A program made the translations under genes and the position numbers. A model generated the notes under the pieces. It did no database searches. It was not told the DNA's origin and saw only the letters and a program-made list of their open reading frames with translations. From Lepas anatifera (lineage: Eukaryota; Arthropoda; Thecostraca; Lepadidae), in contig JAOTON010001680.1 of NCBI GenBank assembly GCA_034440635.1, positions 930,001-994,000 on the forward strand: a stretch of DNA of 64,000 bases. Direction: 5' to 3'. This document shows, piece by piece, positions 1 to 9,433 of the stretch (positions are counted from its first letter, which is position 1; every line of letters begins with the position of its first letter).

Positions 1-774
1 CATTTTCACTAAAACAGCCAAATAAATTTAAAAAACAAATTTGATGCTAAAACAACACCTAGTGGTAGTCATAAGTCCACAGAAAAAGTGACTTGTATCA
101 CTGTTTAAGACTGATTGTTGAAAATTTGATATTGACTTGACGCAATACTTTATTAGCACACTACCCATTTAATACTGAGCCAGGGGTGCTCTTCTCCAAT
201 CCTGCGTGATGATCAAATGATTTTATCGTCATAACCATATCATTTGTTAGCATCATTAATCCTCTTGGCTGCACCAACCCTCGCTAATATTTAATGTTTT
301 ATCTTTTTTCAAACTATGCATTTTTTCTCTTGAACAGTGGCGGATCTAGGATTTTGGTAAGTGGGGGGAGGGGAGCGGAGCCTCAGAGGGCGCATTTTGC
401 CATCAACTTTTCACCCAAAAGGCGCCTATAGTATCGCATCCTTTGCGTCCGGTTTTCGGTGGCCATCATTTTTGTGGATCGTGTTTTTAACAAAGTTCTG
501 TCCCTCCTTCCTACCACCAAACTAGTTTTTCTGCTGCTCTGCTGATTTTTCGGTGTCAGAATATCGTACTCCAGAGCGGAAGAGGTCAAAATAAGTCACA
601 TTTATGCAAGGGAAAACCCAGAAATAGCTTAGGTTCCAACAGCTAGAAAAAGAAGCAAAAAAGACCAGATTCCAAGAAAGGGCCAACCAAAAAAATTGCG
701 GGGCCAAACACGACAAAAAAGGCCCATTTCAAGGAATTTGGCCACGAAATGGCCAGCCTGGCAGCCCTGACGCT

Positions 775-875
775 GCTCAATAATAATTGTTGGGGGTTTA
801 ACGACGTATCAACTGCCAGGGTCATACGGCGTCGTCAACTCTCACCCTGTTGGAAGGGATTTTGGCCTGACGCTG
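775..875 (-). repeat. SINE body fragment (GGCGACGCC family)
   Basis: Read on the minus strand this matches the 3' body of the SINE seen complete at 20615-20795. The shared core runs from a GACGCC block, through CATATGACCCTGGCAGTTG, to a 3' end of the CCCCAACAATTATT type. It lacks the tRNA-like head and is diverged. A second fragment in the same orientation lies about 200 bp downstream. Confidence 0.45.
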
Positions 876-1059
876 ATGCAATGTATTCCAAATGAAAATG
901 TGATTTTCTTATTTTCTTTATGAGTGTGGCAAGGTAAGTAATTCCTATAGTATCGAACACAAGTCGTTCATAGGCTAAATCGAGATAGGTTTTTGTATAC
1001 ATACCTACTATGATGTGTGGCGGTTGCTGTCAAAATCATCTAGGGAATTTAGTACAAAA

Positions 1060-1155
1060 ACCAGTTAATAATTGTTTAAGCTTATCGCGCACTAACTGTC
1101 AGGGTCATATGGCGTCGCCAGCTCTTTTCCTTTTTGGAAGGGTTTCTCGGGAGAC
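1060..1155 (-). repeat. SINE body fragment (GGCGACGCC family)
   Basis: Minus-strand fragment of the same SINE body, with GCTGGCGACGCCATATGACC and a diverged 3' end. The head is missing. It is recognised by alignment by eye with the copies at 775-875 and 20615-20950. Confidence 0.45.
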
Positions 1156-1239
1156 AGTTTTGTGATTCTAACGAAGGGTTGTGACCGAATATATAATCTC
1201 TCCCAATTTTCAACATCAAGGAATCTATGAGAAAGGCCA

Positions 1240-1530
1240 GCTAACAACTTATCGACTTTGCAGAAAACATTGATATAGCGATCTCACTATAAATTTCACG
1301 TATGCTACAACAAGCGTTGGAAAAGGGGACCGGAGGCTTGTCCCCCCTCCCCGCCCACTTCTTGACCAGCAAGTTCTTGATCTCAGTCAAAATGGGAGAA
1401 TACCGGAAATTTATATAACCAGCCGCTGCGGAAGGCAACGAGGACCCCAAATTCGAACAGGTTTTGGTACTAACGTGGAAAGTTTGTTGTCAGCATCAGG
1501 TTGTAGTTTGGCTGGCCCCGTCACTTTTAT
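1240..1530 (-). repeat. Unclassified interspersed repeat
   Basis: This segment ends in a block reading GTTGTCAGCATCAGGTTG. The reverse complement of that block recurs at about 48115-48145, and a related piece is at about 6515-6560. The 48.1-48.35 kb copy shares further segments, including a TTTTGAGTGAGATTAGGAAATT-like stretch. No coding capacity or terminal repeats were recognised. Confidence 0.35.
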
Positions 1531-1984
1531 GTTTGAAGTCACTTTTATGTATGAAGTTTGGCTGGCCCCTGACGTTTATGTATGCTAACACCACAATAAT
1601 AAATGAAAAAAGACTAAGCACATCATACCGCCACATCAGCAACCAGTCTTACGCGCTTTGACTACACCGTGTCCCGTCTAATCCACGAACGAGCTCAGAA
1701 CTGAGCTCGTGTGAAATGAGAGCATCATACAATCTCACGATACTGGCTTGGGTGAGAGCTTCCGGTCGGATAGAACAGGATGTTTGATTGGTTGTGGGCC
1801 AGCGTTCATCTCCAGCGTTGTGATTAGTTGATGCTGAGGCTGCTTTGCCGGGATTTCCTGTAACTATGCGCTTTTTTTCGTCTTTGCACGATGGAGGAGA
1901 CAGCCACGGATGGAAATTTTTTAACACAATTTTTATGGATTGCCAATTTGACACCAGCAATAAACCTAGATTATTATTATCATT

Positions 1985-2308
1985 GGCAGACGCAGGGGCA
2001 TTCCGGCCATGCCCCCCAAAGGGCAGGAGGGGGGCCAAACTATCTTTTGGCCCCCAAACGCCGGATAAATTTTTGAAAAAGGTGTTTACACTAGGTCTGT
2101 AGTGCAAAAAATATTCACTCCCACCCCCCCCGAGAGCGATCATGTACTTGAAGAGATAGCTTATACTAGGTCTGTCGAGCACTGAAAAAGGTGTTTACGC
2201 TAGGTCTGTAGAGCAAACAAATCTTCGCTCCCACCCCCCCATCCACAGGAAGAGAGGCAGACATGGGTTTGCCCCCAAAAAAAAAAAAAACTCGGATCTG
2301 CGTCCGCC
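1985..2308 (-). mobile_element. MITE-like element with GGCGGACGCAG ends
   Basis: Begins GGCAGACGCAG and ends CTGCGTCCGCC, an 11-bp terminal inverted repeat with one mismatch. The interior has C-tracts and three copies of an ACTAGGTCTGT block. An inverted, well-matching copy lies at 53590-53870. It has no transposase frame, so it is a non-autonomous element by structure; the superfamily is not known to me. Its low-complexity G/C tracts produce chance open frames on both strands, which are not genes. Confidence 0.6.
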
Positions 2309-2698
2309 CCTGATTATTATCGGGTAGTGTTTTGTCTTATTTTCGTTAGGTGGGTTTGCATTTGTTCATGTTTAAGTCATAGCTTGTCATTTCACTGGGG
2401 GACCAATTTCCGGTCACTGGGAGGAATTTCGGCCGAATAGGGGGCAAATGGCCCCCAGTTAACATGTTAAAAAATTGCCTGCATGAAAGACTACCTCCAC
2501 TACAGGCGATTTGTGCATTGTGAGAGCTTTCGTCCCATGCCATAAGCAGCACTCGCCGATGAAGGCGATGTCCCCGCTCTACTCTGTCCGTATCTTTACG
2601 CTTTGTATACTGGGGTGGAAAACTTAAGCATTTAGCCAAAAGTTCTCCAATTTTACGCCGTGGTTTCTCGGCGCAAATCAGCTTTTATTTCCCCCTGC

Positions 2699-4790
2699 CT
2701 GCCGGTGGTCTGTTTCGGACAGATGACATTAGTGTTGAACCTGCCGGTTTTCTACGTGTCGGACAGATCACGCTGGTATTGAATCTTCTGGTGTTTTATG
2801 TGTCGAAAAGATCCCGCTGGTGTTCTCCTGCCGGTGGTCTGTTTCGGACAGATGACATTAGTGTTGAACCTGCCGGTTTTCTACGTGTCGGACAGATCAC
2901 GCTGGTGTTGACCTGCCGGTGTTCTGTGTCGGACAGATCACGCTGGTGTTGACCTGCCGGTGTTCTTTGTCGGACAGATCACGCTGGTGTTGACCTGCCG
3001 GTGTTCTGTGTCGGACAGATCACGCTGGTGTTGACCTGCCGGTGTTCTGTGTCGGACAAATCACGCTGGTGTTGACCTGCCGGTGTTCTGTGTCGGACAG
3101 ATCACGCTGGTGTTGACCTGCCGGTGTTCTGTGTCGGACAGATCACGCTGTTGTTGACCCGCCGGTGTTCTGTGTCGGACAGATCACGCTGGTTTTGACC
3201 TGCCGGTGTTCTGTGTCGGACAGATCACGCTGGTGTTGACCTGCCGGTGTTATGTGTCTGACAGATCACGCTGGTGTTGACCTGCCGGTGTTTTGTGTCG
3301 GACAGATCACGCTGTTGTTGACCTGCCGGTGTTCTGTGTCGCACAGATCACGCTGTTGTTGACCTGCCGGTGTTCTGTGTCGGACAGATCACGCTGGTGT
3401 TGACCTGCCGGTGTTCTTTGTCAGACAGATCACTCTGGTGTTGACCTGTAGGTGTTCTGTGTCGGACAGATCACGCTGGTGTTGACCTGCCGGTGTTCTG
3501 TGTCGGACAGATCACGCTGGTGTTGACCTGCCGGTGTTTTATTTGTCGGACAGATCACGCTGTTGTTGACCTGCCGGTGTTCTGTGTCGGACAGATCACG
3601 CTGTTGTTGACCTGCCGGTGTTCTGTGTCGGACAGATCACGCTGGTGTTGACCTGCCGGTGTTCTTTGTCAGACAGATCACTCTGGTGTTGACCTGTAGG
3701 TGTTCTGTGTCGGACAGATCACGCTGGTGTTGACCTGCCGGTGTTCTGTGTCGGACAGATCACGCTGGTGTTGGCCTGCCGGTGTTTTATTTGTCGGACA
3801 GATCACGCTGTTGTTGACCTGCCGGTGTTCTGTGTCGGACAGATCACGCTGGTGTTGACCTGCCGGTGTTCTTTGTCAGACAGATCACTCTGGTGTTGAC
3901 CTGTAGGTGTTCTGTGTCGGACAGATCACGCTGGTGTTGACCTGCCGGTGTTCTGTGTCGGACAGATCACGCTGGTGTTGACCTGCCGGTGTTTTATTTG
4001 TCGGACAGATCACGCTGGTGTTGACCTGCCGGTGTTCTGTGTCGGACAGATCACGCTGTTGTTGACCTGCCGGTGTTCTGTGTCGGACAGATCACGCTGG
4101 TGTTGACCTGCCGGTGTTTTATTTGTCGGACAGATCACGCTGGTGTTGACCTGCCGGTGTTCTGTGTCGGACAGATCACGCTGTTGTTGACCTGCCGGTG
4201 TTCTGTGTCGGACAGATCACGCTGGTGTTGACCTGCCGGTGTTCTGTGTCGGACAGATCACGCTGGTGTTGACCTGCCGGTGTTCTGTGTCGGACAGATC
4301 ACGCTGGTGTTGACCTGCCGGTGTTCTGTGTCGGACAGATCACGCTGTTGTTGACCTGCCGGTGTTCTGTGTCGGACAGATCACGCTGGTGTTGACCTGC
4401 CGGTGTTTTATTTGTCGGACAGATCACGCTGGTGTTGACCTGCCGGTGTTCTGTGTCGGACAGATCACGCTGTTGTTGACCTGCCGGTGTTCTGTGTCGG
4501 ACAGATCACGCTGGTGTTGACCTGCCGGTGTTCTGTGTCGGACAGATCACGCTGTTGTTGACCTGCCGGTGTTCTGTGTCGGACAGATCACGCTGGTGTT
4601 GACCTGCCGGTGTTTTATTTGTCGGACAGATCACGCTGGTGTTGACCTGCCGGTGTTCTGTGTCGGACAGATCACGCTGGTGTTGAACCTGCCGGTGTTC
4701 TGTGTCGGACAGATCACGCTGGTGTTGACCTGCCGGTGTTCTGTGTCGGACAGATCACGCTGGTGTTGAACCTGCCGGTGTTCGGCATTG
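2699..4790 (+). repeat. 41-42 bp minisatellite derived from an eIF2D intron/exon boundary
   Basis: About 50 head-to-tail units. The commonest is 41 bp and contains TGTGTCGGACAG followed by ATCACGCTGGTGTTGACCTG and CCGGTGTTC. The final unit runs directly into eIF2D coding sequence, where the same bases encode ITLVLNLPVF. The outermost units on both sides keep a 42-bp form (GTTGAACCTG), whereas most internal units have lost one A. A 43-bp variant with GTGTTTTATTTGTC recurs at about 3541, 3789, 3996, 4121, 4410 and 4617. The intervals are whole numbers of units, which suggests block duplication by unequal exchange. Short open frames inside the array are artefacts of the repeat. Confidence 0.95.
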
Positions 4791-4931
4791 ACCCGGCCGA
4801 GTTCGCGCACCGGTGCCAGGTCGGCGTGGCAGCCAGCACCAGTGTGGGAGAGGCACCCAACCGACCGCCCGGCACCTCCCAGGTCATGGTGCAGGGCAAC
4901 CAGATCCGCTTTATCGGCAGACTGCTGCAGG
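4754..4931 (+). CDS. eIF2D (ligatin), penultimate coding exon, SUI1 domain
   Basis: eIF2D binds the 40S ribosomal subunit, delivers tRNA to the P site without GTP and assists recycling after termination; it acts in the cytoplasm. The exon encodes ITLVLNLPVFGIDPAEF, then a Cys/Gln-Val stretch, ASTSV and VMVQGNQIRFIGRLLQ. That is the order and spacing of the family's C-terminal SUI1 domain, including its hallmark QGNQ. The start is placed after GGACAG, because the family's conserved KxTLVxNLExFGIDP strand begins exactly there. It is in phase 0, but identical acceptors occur throughout the array upstream, so another copy could be used. The donor is CAGG/GTGAGC and the exon ends in phase 1, joining 6964-7022. 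In this copy the usual Glu after NL is Pro. Confidence 0.88.
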
Positions 4932-6963
4932 GTGAGCTCACGTCGCGGCGTGCTGTTGTGAAGCCGAGACTTAGCGGCAGTCTCCGTTCACGATCAGCCA
5001 TGTTGCACCCAGAGACGTCACTCAAGGGACTTGGATTAAGGAATGAAGAAATGGTTAAATTTTAAGAATAATAATTTAAGGATTAATCGACTGGGGCCGT
5101 TCATTGGTTTATTAAAACGCGCATTGAGGGGGTCGGTACCGGCCCCACTTCCTCCCCTTAGGGTTTTTGGATGATAAAAATATAACGGTGGGACGTAGCG
5201 CCGCCATACTTGACATTTCTTTTCGCTGATCATTTGTACAGCTGTTGTCAAAATTTTAAGGTTGGGTCGTCTCAAGTCAGGTCACCAGTGCAGGTCAAGT
5301 GACCTTGCCTCCAAAAAAAATTAGATAGCGTAACTAAGAATAGGGGAATTTATTCAATTGAAAATTATTTAACATAATGGGCCCACCGAGTACTACGACC
5401 TATATTTCGGGATTTGTTCTGTGGATGACTTGACAGGTACGAGGTGCGACATGATGACAGGTACGAGCCATGACCTCTCCATTGGCAATGCATGGGACAA
5501 ATTGCTTAAACTGAATAACTTAGTAATGGATGCTGATAGAGCGTTTATTTTAACGACATTAAGTTCTTCTATTCCATGTGGTTCTAATGAGTGCGTTTTG
5601 ACCTAATTTGACTTTGAACTGATCTGAGGGCACAGCCAATCTTAGATTTGGCCTCGATGTTGTATCATTCGATTGGGATTGCTATGAGGATTCCAATTGG
5701 GTATATTGTTTTGATCTATCTCTACTAGTTCAGCTGTAATTACTGAAAAAATTCACTTACATTTTATCCTTATGGTGACATTTCTTGGCCTCTAGTGACC
5801 TTCATTGTAACCTGACAAAAATGGTTCAAATATTTTCTGTAGAAATTTGGATGGGCCATCTAACGCCGTTTGCCGTTTTCCGCTATCTAGCGTGGTTCTC
5901 GAGATCTTAATGGGAGCGTGTATACGCTCCCTCCCCGCATCAAAGTGATCGTGGATGGAATACAAAAATTAAGTTCTCGAAGTGATTGTAACCTGAGAAA
6001 TTGGACGTCATGATACAGTCTCCCAAAACTGGTTTCGCGCTAGAGTGCTGAAGTAAAATTCAAATTGGAAAATACAGTCAGCGAGTAGAAAATCAAAATA
6101 TTGAAATTATGTGGGAGTCGATCAAAGCTCCCACTTAAACCATAATTCAAAGCTTAGAAAGAAGTTTTTCGTTCCTTTATTCCATACTCTATGTTGAGTT
6201 CGTACACATCCTAATTTTCATCTTGTGCCCAAAAATTATGCTCGAAGAGTGAGTGGAAAATTGAGTATAAACAACAGAGAAGTGAGTGGAAAATTCATAC
6301 CTGGGTGTTATTCCACCCAGAATCCTGGACTTCGGAACACTGTCATAATAAATGAAGTGCCGAAGCCATCCTTGAAATGGGAAGCTCTCGTGAGTACCTT
6401 CTCTTTTCCGACTTACTTACCTACCTACCTATCCTTCTTGAAGTTTGCCTTGTACCTACATACATTGCCGCATAACCGTTTCCACAATCCACCGACAAAA
6501 ACTTGGAGACGGGGAGGTAGCCAATCTTCAACTGGCTGCTGACAAAAACTTTCTATACTAGTACAAATACAAAAAAACTTTTCATATTTTAGCCCCACGT
6601 TGCCTTCCGTACTGTTCGTGTATAGTTTTCCGGTTTCCTCCCAATTGGGCTAAGATCAGAACATTTTCGGACAATAAGTGAGGATTTTACCCTCTCTCCA
6701 ACCGACCTACTGGATCCGCCCCTGTCCTCTATCAGGTAAAAGCCTGGGCGACGTCCTTACCTCTAAGCCGATCTTGCCCAGGCTGTCATAATGTTCAAGC
6801 GCCGCCACTGCCTTTTGGATACGACGTCCTCACGTGTTGTTAAACTCCCCTCTGATGATGAGGTGTAATCTTTCCATGTGTAGTGCCCGGGAAAAGCCAA
6901 CTCGGAGAAAGAGTGTCACACCCCAGACCGACGTATGATGTGCACTGTCTTTTCTTTTTTCAG
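4932..6963 (+). other. Last intron of eIF2D
   Basis: Starts GTGAGC and ends in a pyrimidine-rich TTTTCTTTTTTCAG. It contains an AGGTCA-rich repeat (about 5110-5860), a fragment of the repeat seen at 1240-1530 (about 6515-6560) and a right-end-like TGGATCCGCC motif near 6711. No exon was recognised between these. Confidence 0.7.
5110..5860 (+). repeat. AGGTCA-rich interspersed repeat, copy 1
   Basis: Shares with 25030-25960 and 31895-32870 a G-rich left end, then a TTGGGTCGTCTCAAGTCAGG-type segment, CACCAGTGCAGGTCAAGTGA, a TTGCCTCCAAAA block and several TGACCT/AGGTCA hexamers. Order and spacing are preserved among the three, so they are one dispersed family. No coding frame is retained. Confidence 0.6.
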
Positions 6964-7022
6964 AAGACTTCAAGGTACCTAAGAAGTACATCAAAGGTCT
7001 TGAAAAGGCTCCGAAAAAGTGA
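6964..7022 (+). CDS. eIF2D, terminal exon and stop codon
   Basis: The acceptor TTTTTTCAG is followed by two bases that complete a Glu codon with the last base of the exon at 4931. The exon then reads DFKVPKKYIKGLEKAPKK and TGA. This is the extreme C-terminus of the family, where a (D/E)xxVPKKYIKGLEKAPK tail closes the SUI1 fold next to the 40S contact surface. Phase and sequence both fit the exon 2 kb upstream. The stop is at 7020-7022. The gene converges on the GAS2-family gene, whose stop is at 9227. Confidence 0.92.
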
Positions 7023-9226
7023 CGGGATGCGTTCCTTAGGTCTGCGTATCTTACGCAAAATTTATTAACCACTTTGCTGCTGTGATGTCCTGGTTTTGTT
7101 TCTTACGTAGTGTGTTACAATATATGGATTTTATATACAGCTCTTTGGTCAACATGAGCCGAAAGTTGGAACTAGCCAGCTATTACATCAGTGTCGTCTG
7201 GAAGACGTGGAAATGTGCTCAAACAGCCGCCACATCGCCTGCTGAAACACAGAATCAATACCGGGACGAGAAATGATTATTAAATTCACCCGTCCGATCT
7301 CACTTCATTTATGGCTTTCACTTGGACAGCTTTTCGGTGTAATTTTTCGAGCTTGTAGAGGAGGCTTGTTTTTATGAGCTGATATATGATGTGTGTGTGT
7401 AAAAAATAGAGTAAACAGTAGCTTCAGGTTTTATCGCGTCGTTTTTTTAACTTTTCCAAATGTACTCCTTATTAAAACACCTGGTTACCTTAGATGGCAA
7501 GTAACGGCAGTTTTGTTTCATTTTTCTTCATTCTTAGATAATAAGTTTCGTGTACCATTGAATGAAATCAATGACTCTTTCGTAAACAAACGCTTTTCAG
7601 GCACGTGCAGCATAACACTTCCAAATCCCAGCTTATGTGTCTCCCAATTGGCCTCATTTAAGTTTACTTTGTCAAACCCATGTAGTTAATATCACACAAA
7701 CTCGTCGCACGACATTTACCAGTCGTATATTGTGTTCGGACTCTTCCAAATATAAACAAATGCGAAGACAGCGCATTAGCTGCGGGGTTCAGGCAACGCT
7801 TGTTGAGCCTGTCCCCAACCTAGCAGTCAATTCTCTCAGATGGCAATACGAACGATGTGGTAATGTATCGAGAAAATGGGACCTTTCGGCCGCTCTCATA
7901 ACCTCACACTAAGCCGCAGTCACTCGTGCGGCTGCCGGTGTTAATACCTAATCAGCATACCTTCGCAACATAACGAAACGGGGCAGAATGGACATCGCGC
8001 ACGCGCAGCGCGGACCCAAGGTCAGTACACTACATGATAACTCCGGACTGGTCAGCTTGACCTGTCCTGCACGAGAAAACACCGCGCTCTTCGCAGAAAA
8101 GAGACAACGCAATGGCGCTGTGGCGGGTGTCCGGACCGGGCTTTCAAACACCACCAGCACTGCTGCCGGCAGGAACGGCCTGCTCTATACCCTGCCGGCG
8201 TATTCTTCCAATAAATCATTTTCGAGCATGTTGTTTCTTTACTTATATGATTTGGCTTCTTATTTTTCGCTTTAATTACGCGAACTCTTGCCTTTAGTTG
8301 GTCTGAGATCCCGGGTCCGGACACCGCGCACACATCGCAGTTATGGCATCTGAACAAGCTACGTGGGGTTACATGTCGAACACCACAGTACTTCGCAGTC
8401 GACAGCACGTCGGAATCGAGTGACACCAGATGGCGCTTCTTGCCAGTTGTTTCCATAGCCTCGGTATTCATATTGCACTCAGATCAACGTTGCCATGGAA
8501 ACGAGCAGCGACTGGCATGAGAAACTACCCCAAAACAGTGGCCATGGCCGGAATCTCAGTCCTGTACTTACACCAGCTAGACCCTAGGCTGGCCGATCTT
8601 CACTACAGGACGTGTCTAAACGCTCTACAAGGACCTCGTTCGTAAAATCCTCCAAACTTTGTGACGTAGTATGGGCCCTTATGCTGTGCATTATCAATTA
8701 AAAGTCTGGCACATGCAGATCGTACAACGTGGCTAGAGAAAATATAGAACAGTTGAAGTTGCAAACAAGGACGGAGAGTGAGCGGGCTGTAATTCGGCTG
8801 CTGTCAATCTGCACAACGGAAGCTAATGGGGCACGTACAACACGGTCCTCCTCCACATCACCGTCAATCACTAGTTTCCTCAGCCTTCGCAGTGGGCTAC
8901 GAATGGCTGCAGACTATAACATCAGATGAAAGAACTGTTTAAGGACAATGGAATGAGAATGTCCACTCGCAGCTGGGAGGGAGGGGGAGGGGGGAGAGAC
9001 GCTCGGCAAGAACATGTCAACTAGCAGCGGTTGCATTGTGGCTTCTCCGAATAGTCTCCGCTGCGTCCAAAGTCAACCAGTGAACCACAAGAACCAGTCC
9101 CTGGTCTTCCACCAGGCGCTGAGCGCCAGTGTCAGGACCGTCATGACCGGTTCAACACATCAAGCTCAGCGGTGGCCGTCAGTGTAGCAGAAGCAGTACA
9201 GGTTGCGGGTGACGACGGCGGCGGAT
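7023..9226. other. Convergent intergenic region, 3' ends of two genes
   Basis: Contains the 3' flanks of eIF2D (plus) and of the GAS2-family gene (minus). I see no exon, RNA gene or clear transposon end in it. Open frames such as 8052-8471 on the minus strand lack family resemblance and splice or start context. Confidence 0.55.
7279..7284 (+). terminator. Candidate polyadenylation hexamer for eIF2D
   Basis: An ATTAAA variant hexamer lies about 257 nt after the eIF2D stop and is followed, within 100-130 nt, by T-rich and GT-rich sequence. AATAAA does not occur close to the stop; another ATTAAA lies near 7472 and an AATAAA at about 8211. This is the nearest reasonable candidate only. Confidence 0.25.
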
Positions 9227-9433
9227 CTAGCACTGCCCGATCTCCGCAGTGCGATGGTAGCGTCCACGCGGGGTGGCAGGCAGCCGCAGCATCATCTCGG
9301 TGGTGGCGCCTTCGTTGTTGGCCAGCGAGCTGGGCAGGGTGGCCGACTGGCAGGGGTCATGCCGGCTGAGGAAGTGCTCCAGGGTGTCCCAGCCGCCGCC
9401 CACGCGAACCATCACGTGGCGGCCCTTCAACAG
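9227..9433 (-). CDS. GAS2-family protein, exon 8 (GAR domain end, stop)
   Basis: GAS2-family proteins crosslink F-actin (CH domain) to microtubules (GAR domain). The exon starts after GGCCGGCAG in phase 0 and reads [20 protein letters not shown], then FLSRHDPCQ. This is the most conserved half of the GAR domain, including the [10 protein letters not shown] core and the HDPC cysteine. About 40 further residues follow (Ser, Ala and Arg-rich) before TAG at 9229-9227. These are residues 413-480 of the model. The frame joins exactly to the exon at 11790-11915, giving VFIR/LLKGRH. Related proteins often have longer tails, so a splice variant skipping this stop is possible but not seen. Confidence 0.93.
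   Translation of the reverse strand: MLKGRHVMVRVGGGWDTLEHFLSRHDPCQSATLPSSLANNEGATTEMMLRLPATPRGRYHRTAEIGQC

Larger units (their letters stand above)
1..2698. other. Intron or upstream flank of eIF2D, no exon found
   Basis: No earlier eIF2D exon is recognisable here, so the intron before the exon at 4754 is probably longer than the distance to the left window edge. The stretch is repeat-derived. It holds a G-rich segment beginning GGCGGATCTAGG near 340-430, two SINE fragments, an unclassified repeat at about 1240-1530 and a small inverted-repeat element at 1985-2308. Short open frames in it show no family resemblance and overlap these repeats. Confidence 0.55.

Noticed and set aside
1649..2182. 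177-codon minus-strand frame with MLDRPSISYLFKYMIAL
   Set aside because: The same peptide appears at 53668 on the plus strand because both lie in copies of one noncoding inverted-repeat element. No protein family is recognised.
2699..4790. Regular direct repeats resembling a CRISPR array
   Set aside because: Units are contiguous with no unique spacers, the unit derives from a host exon boundary, and the DNA is eukaryotic.
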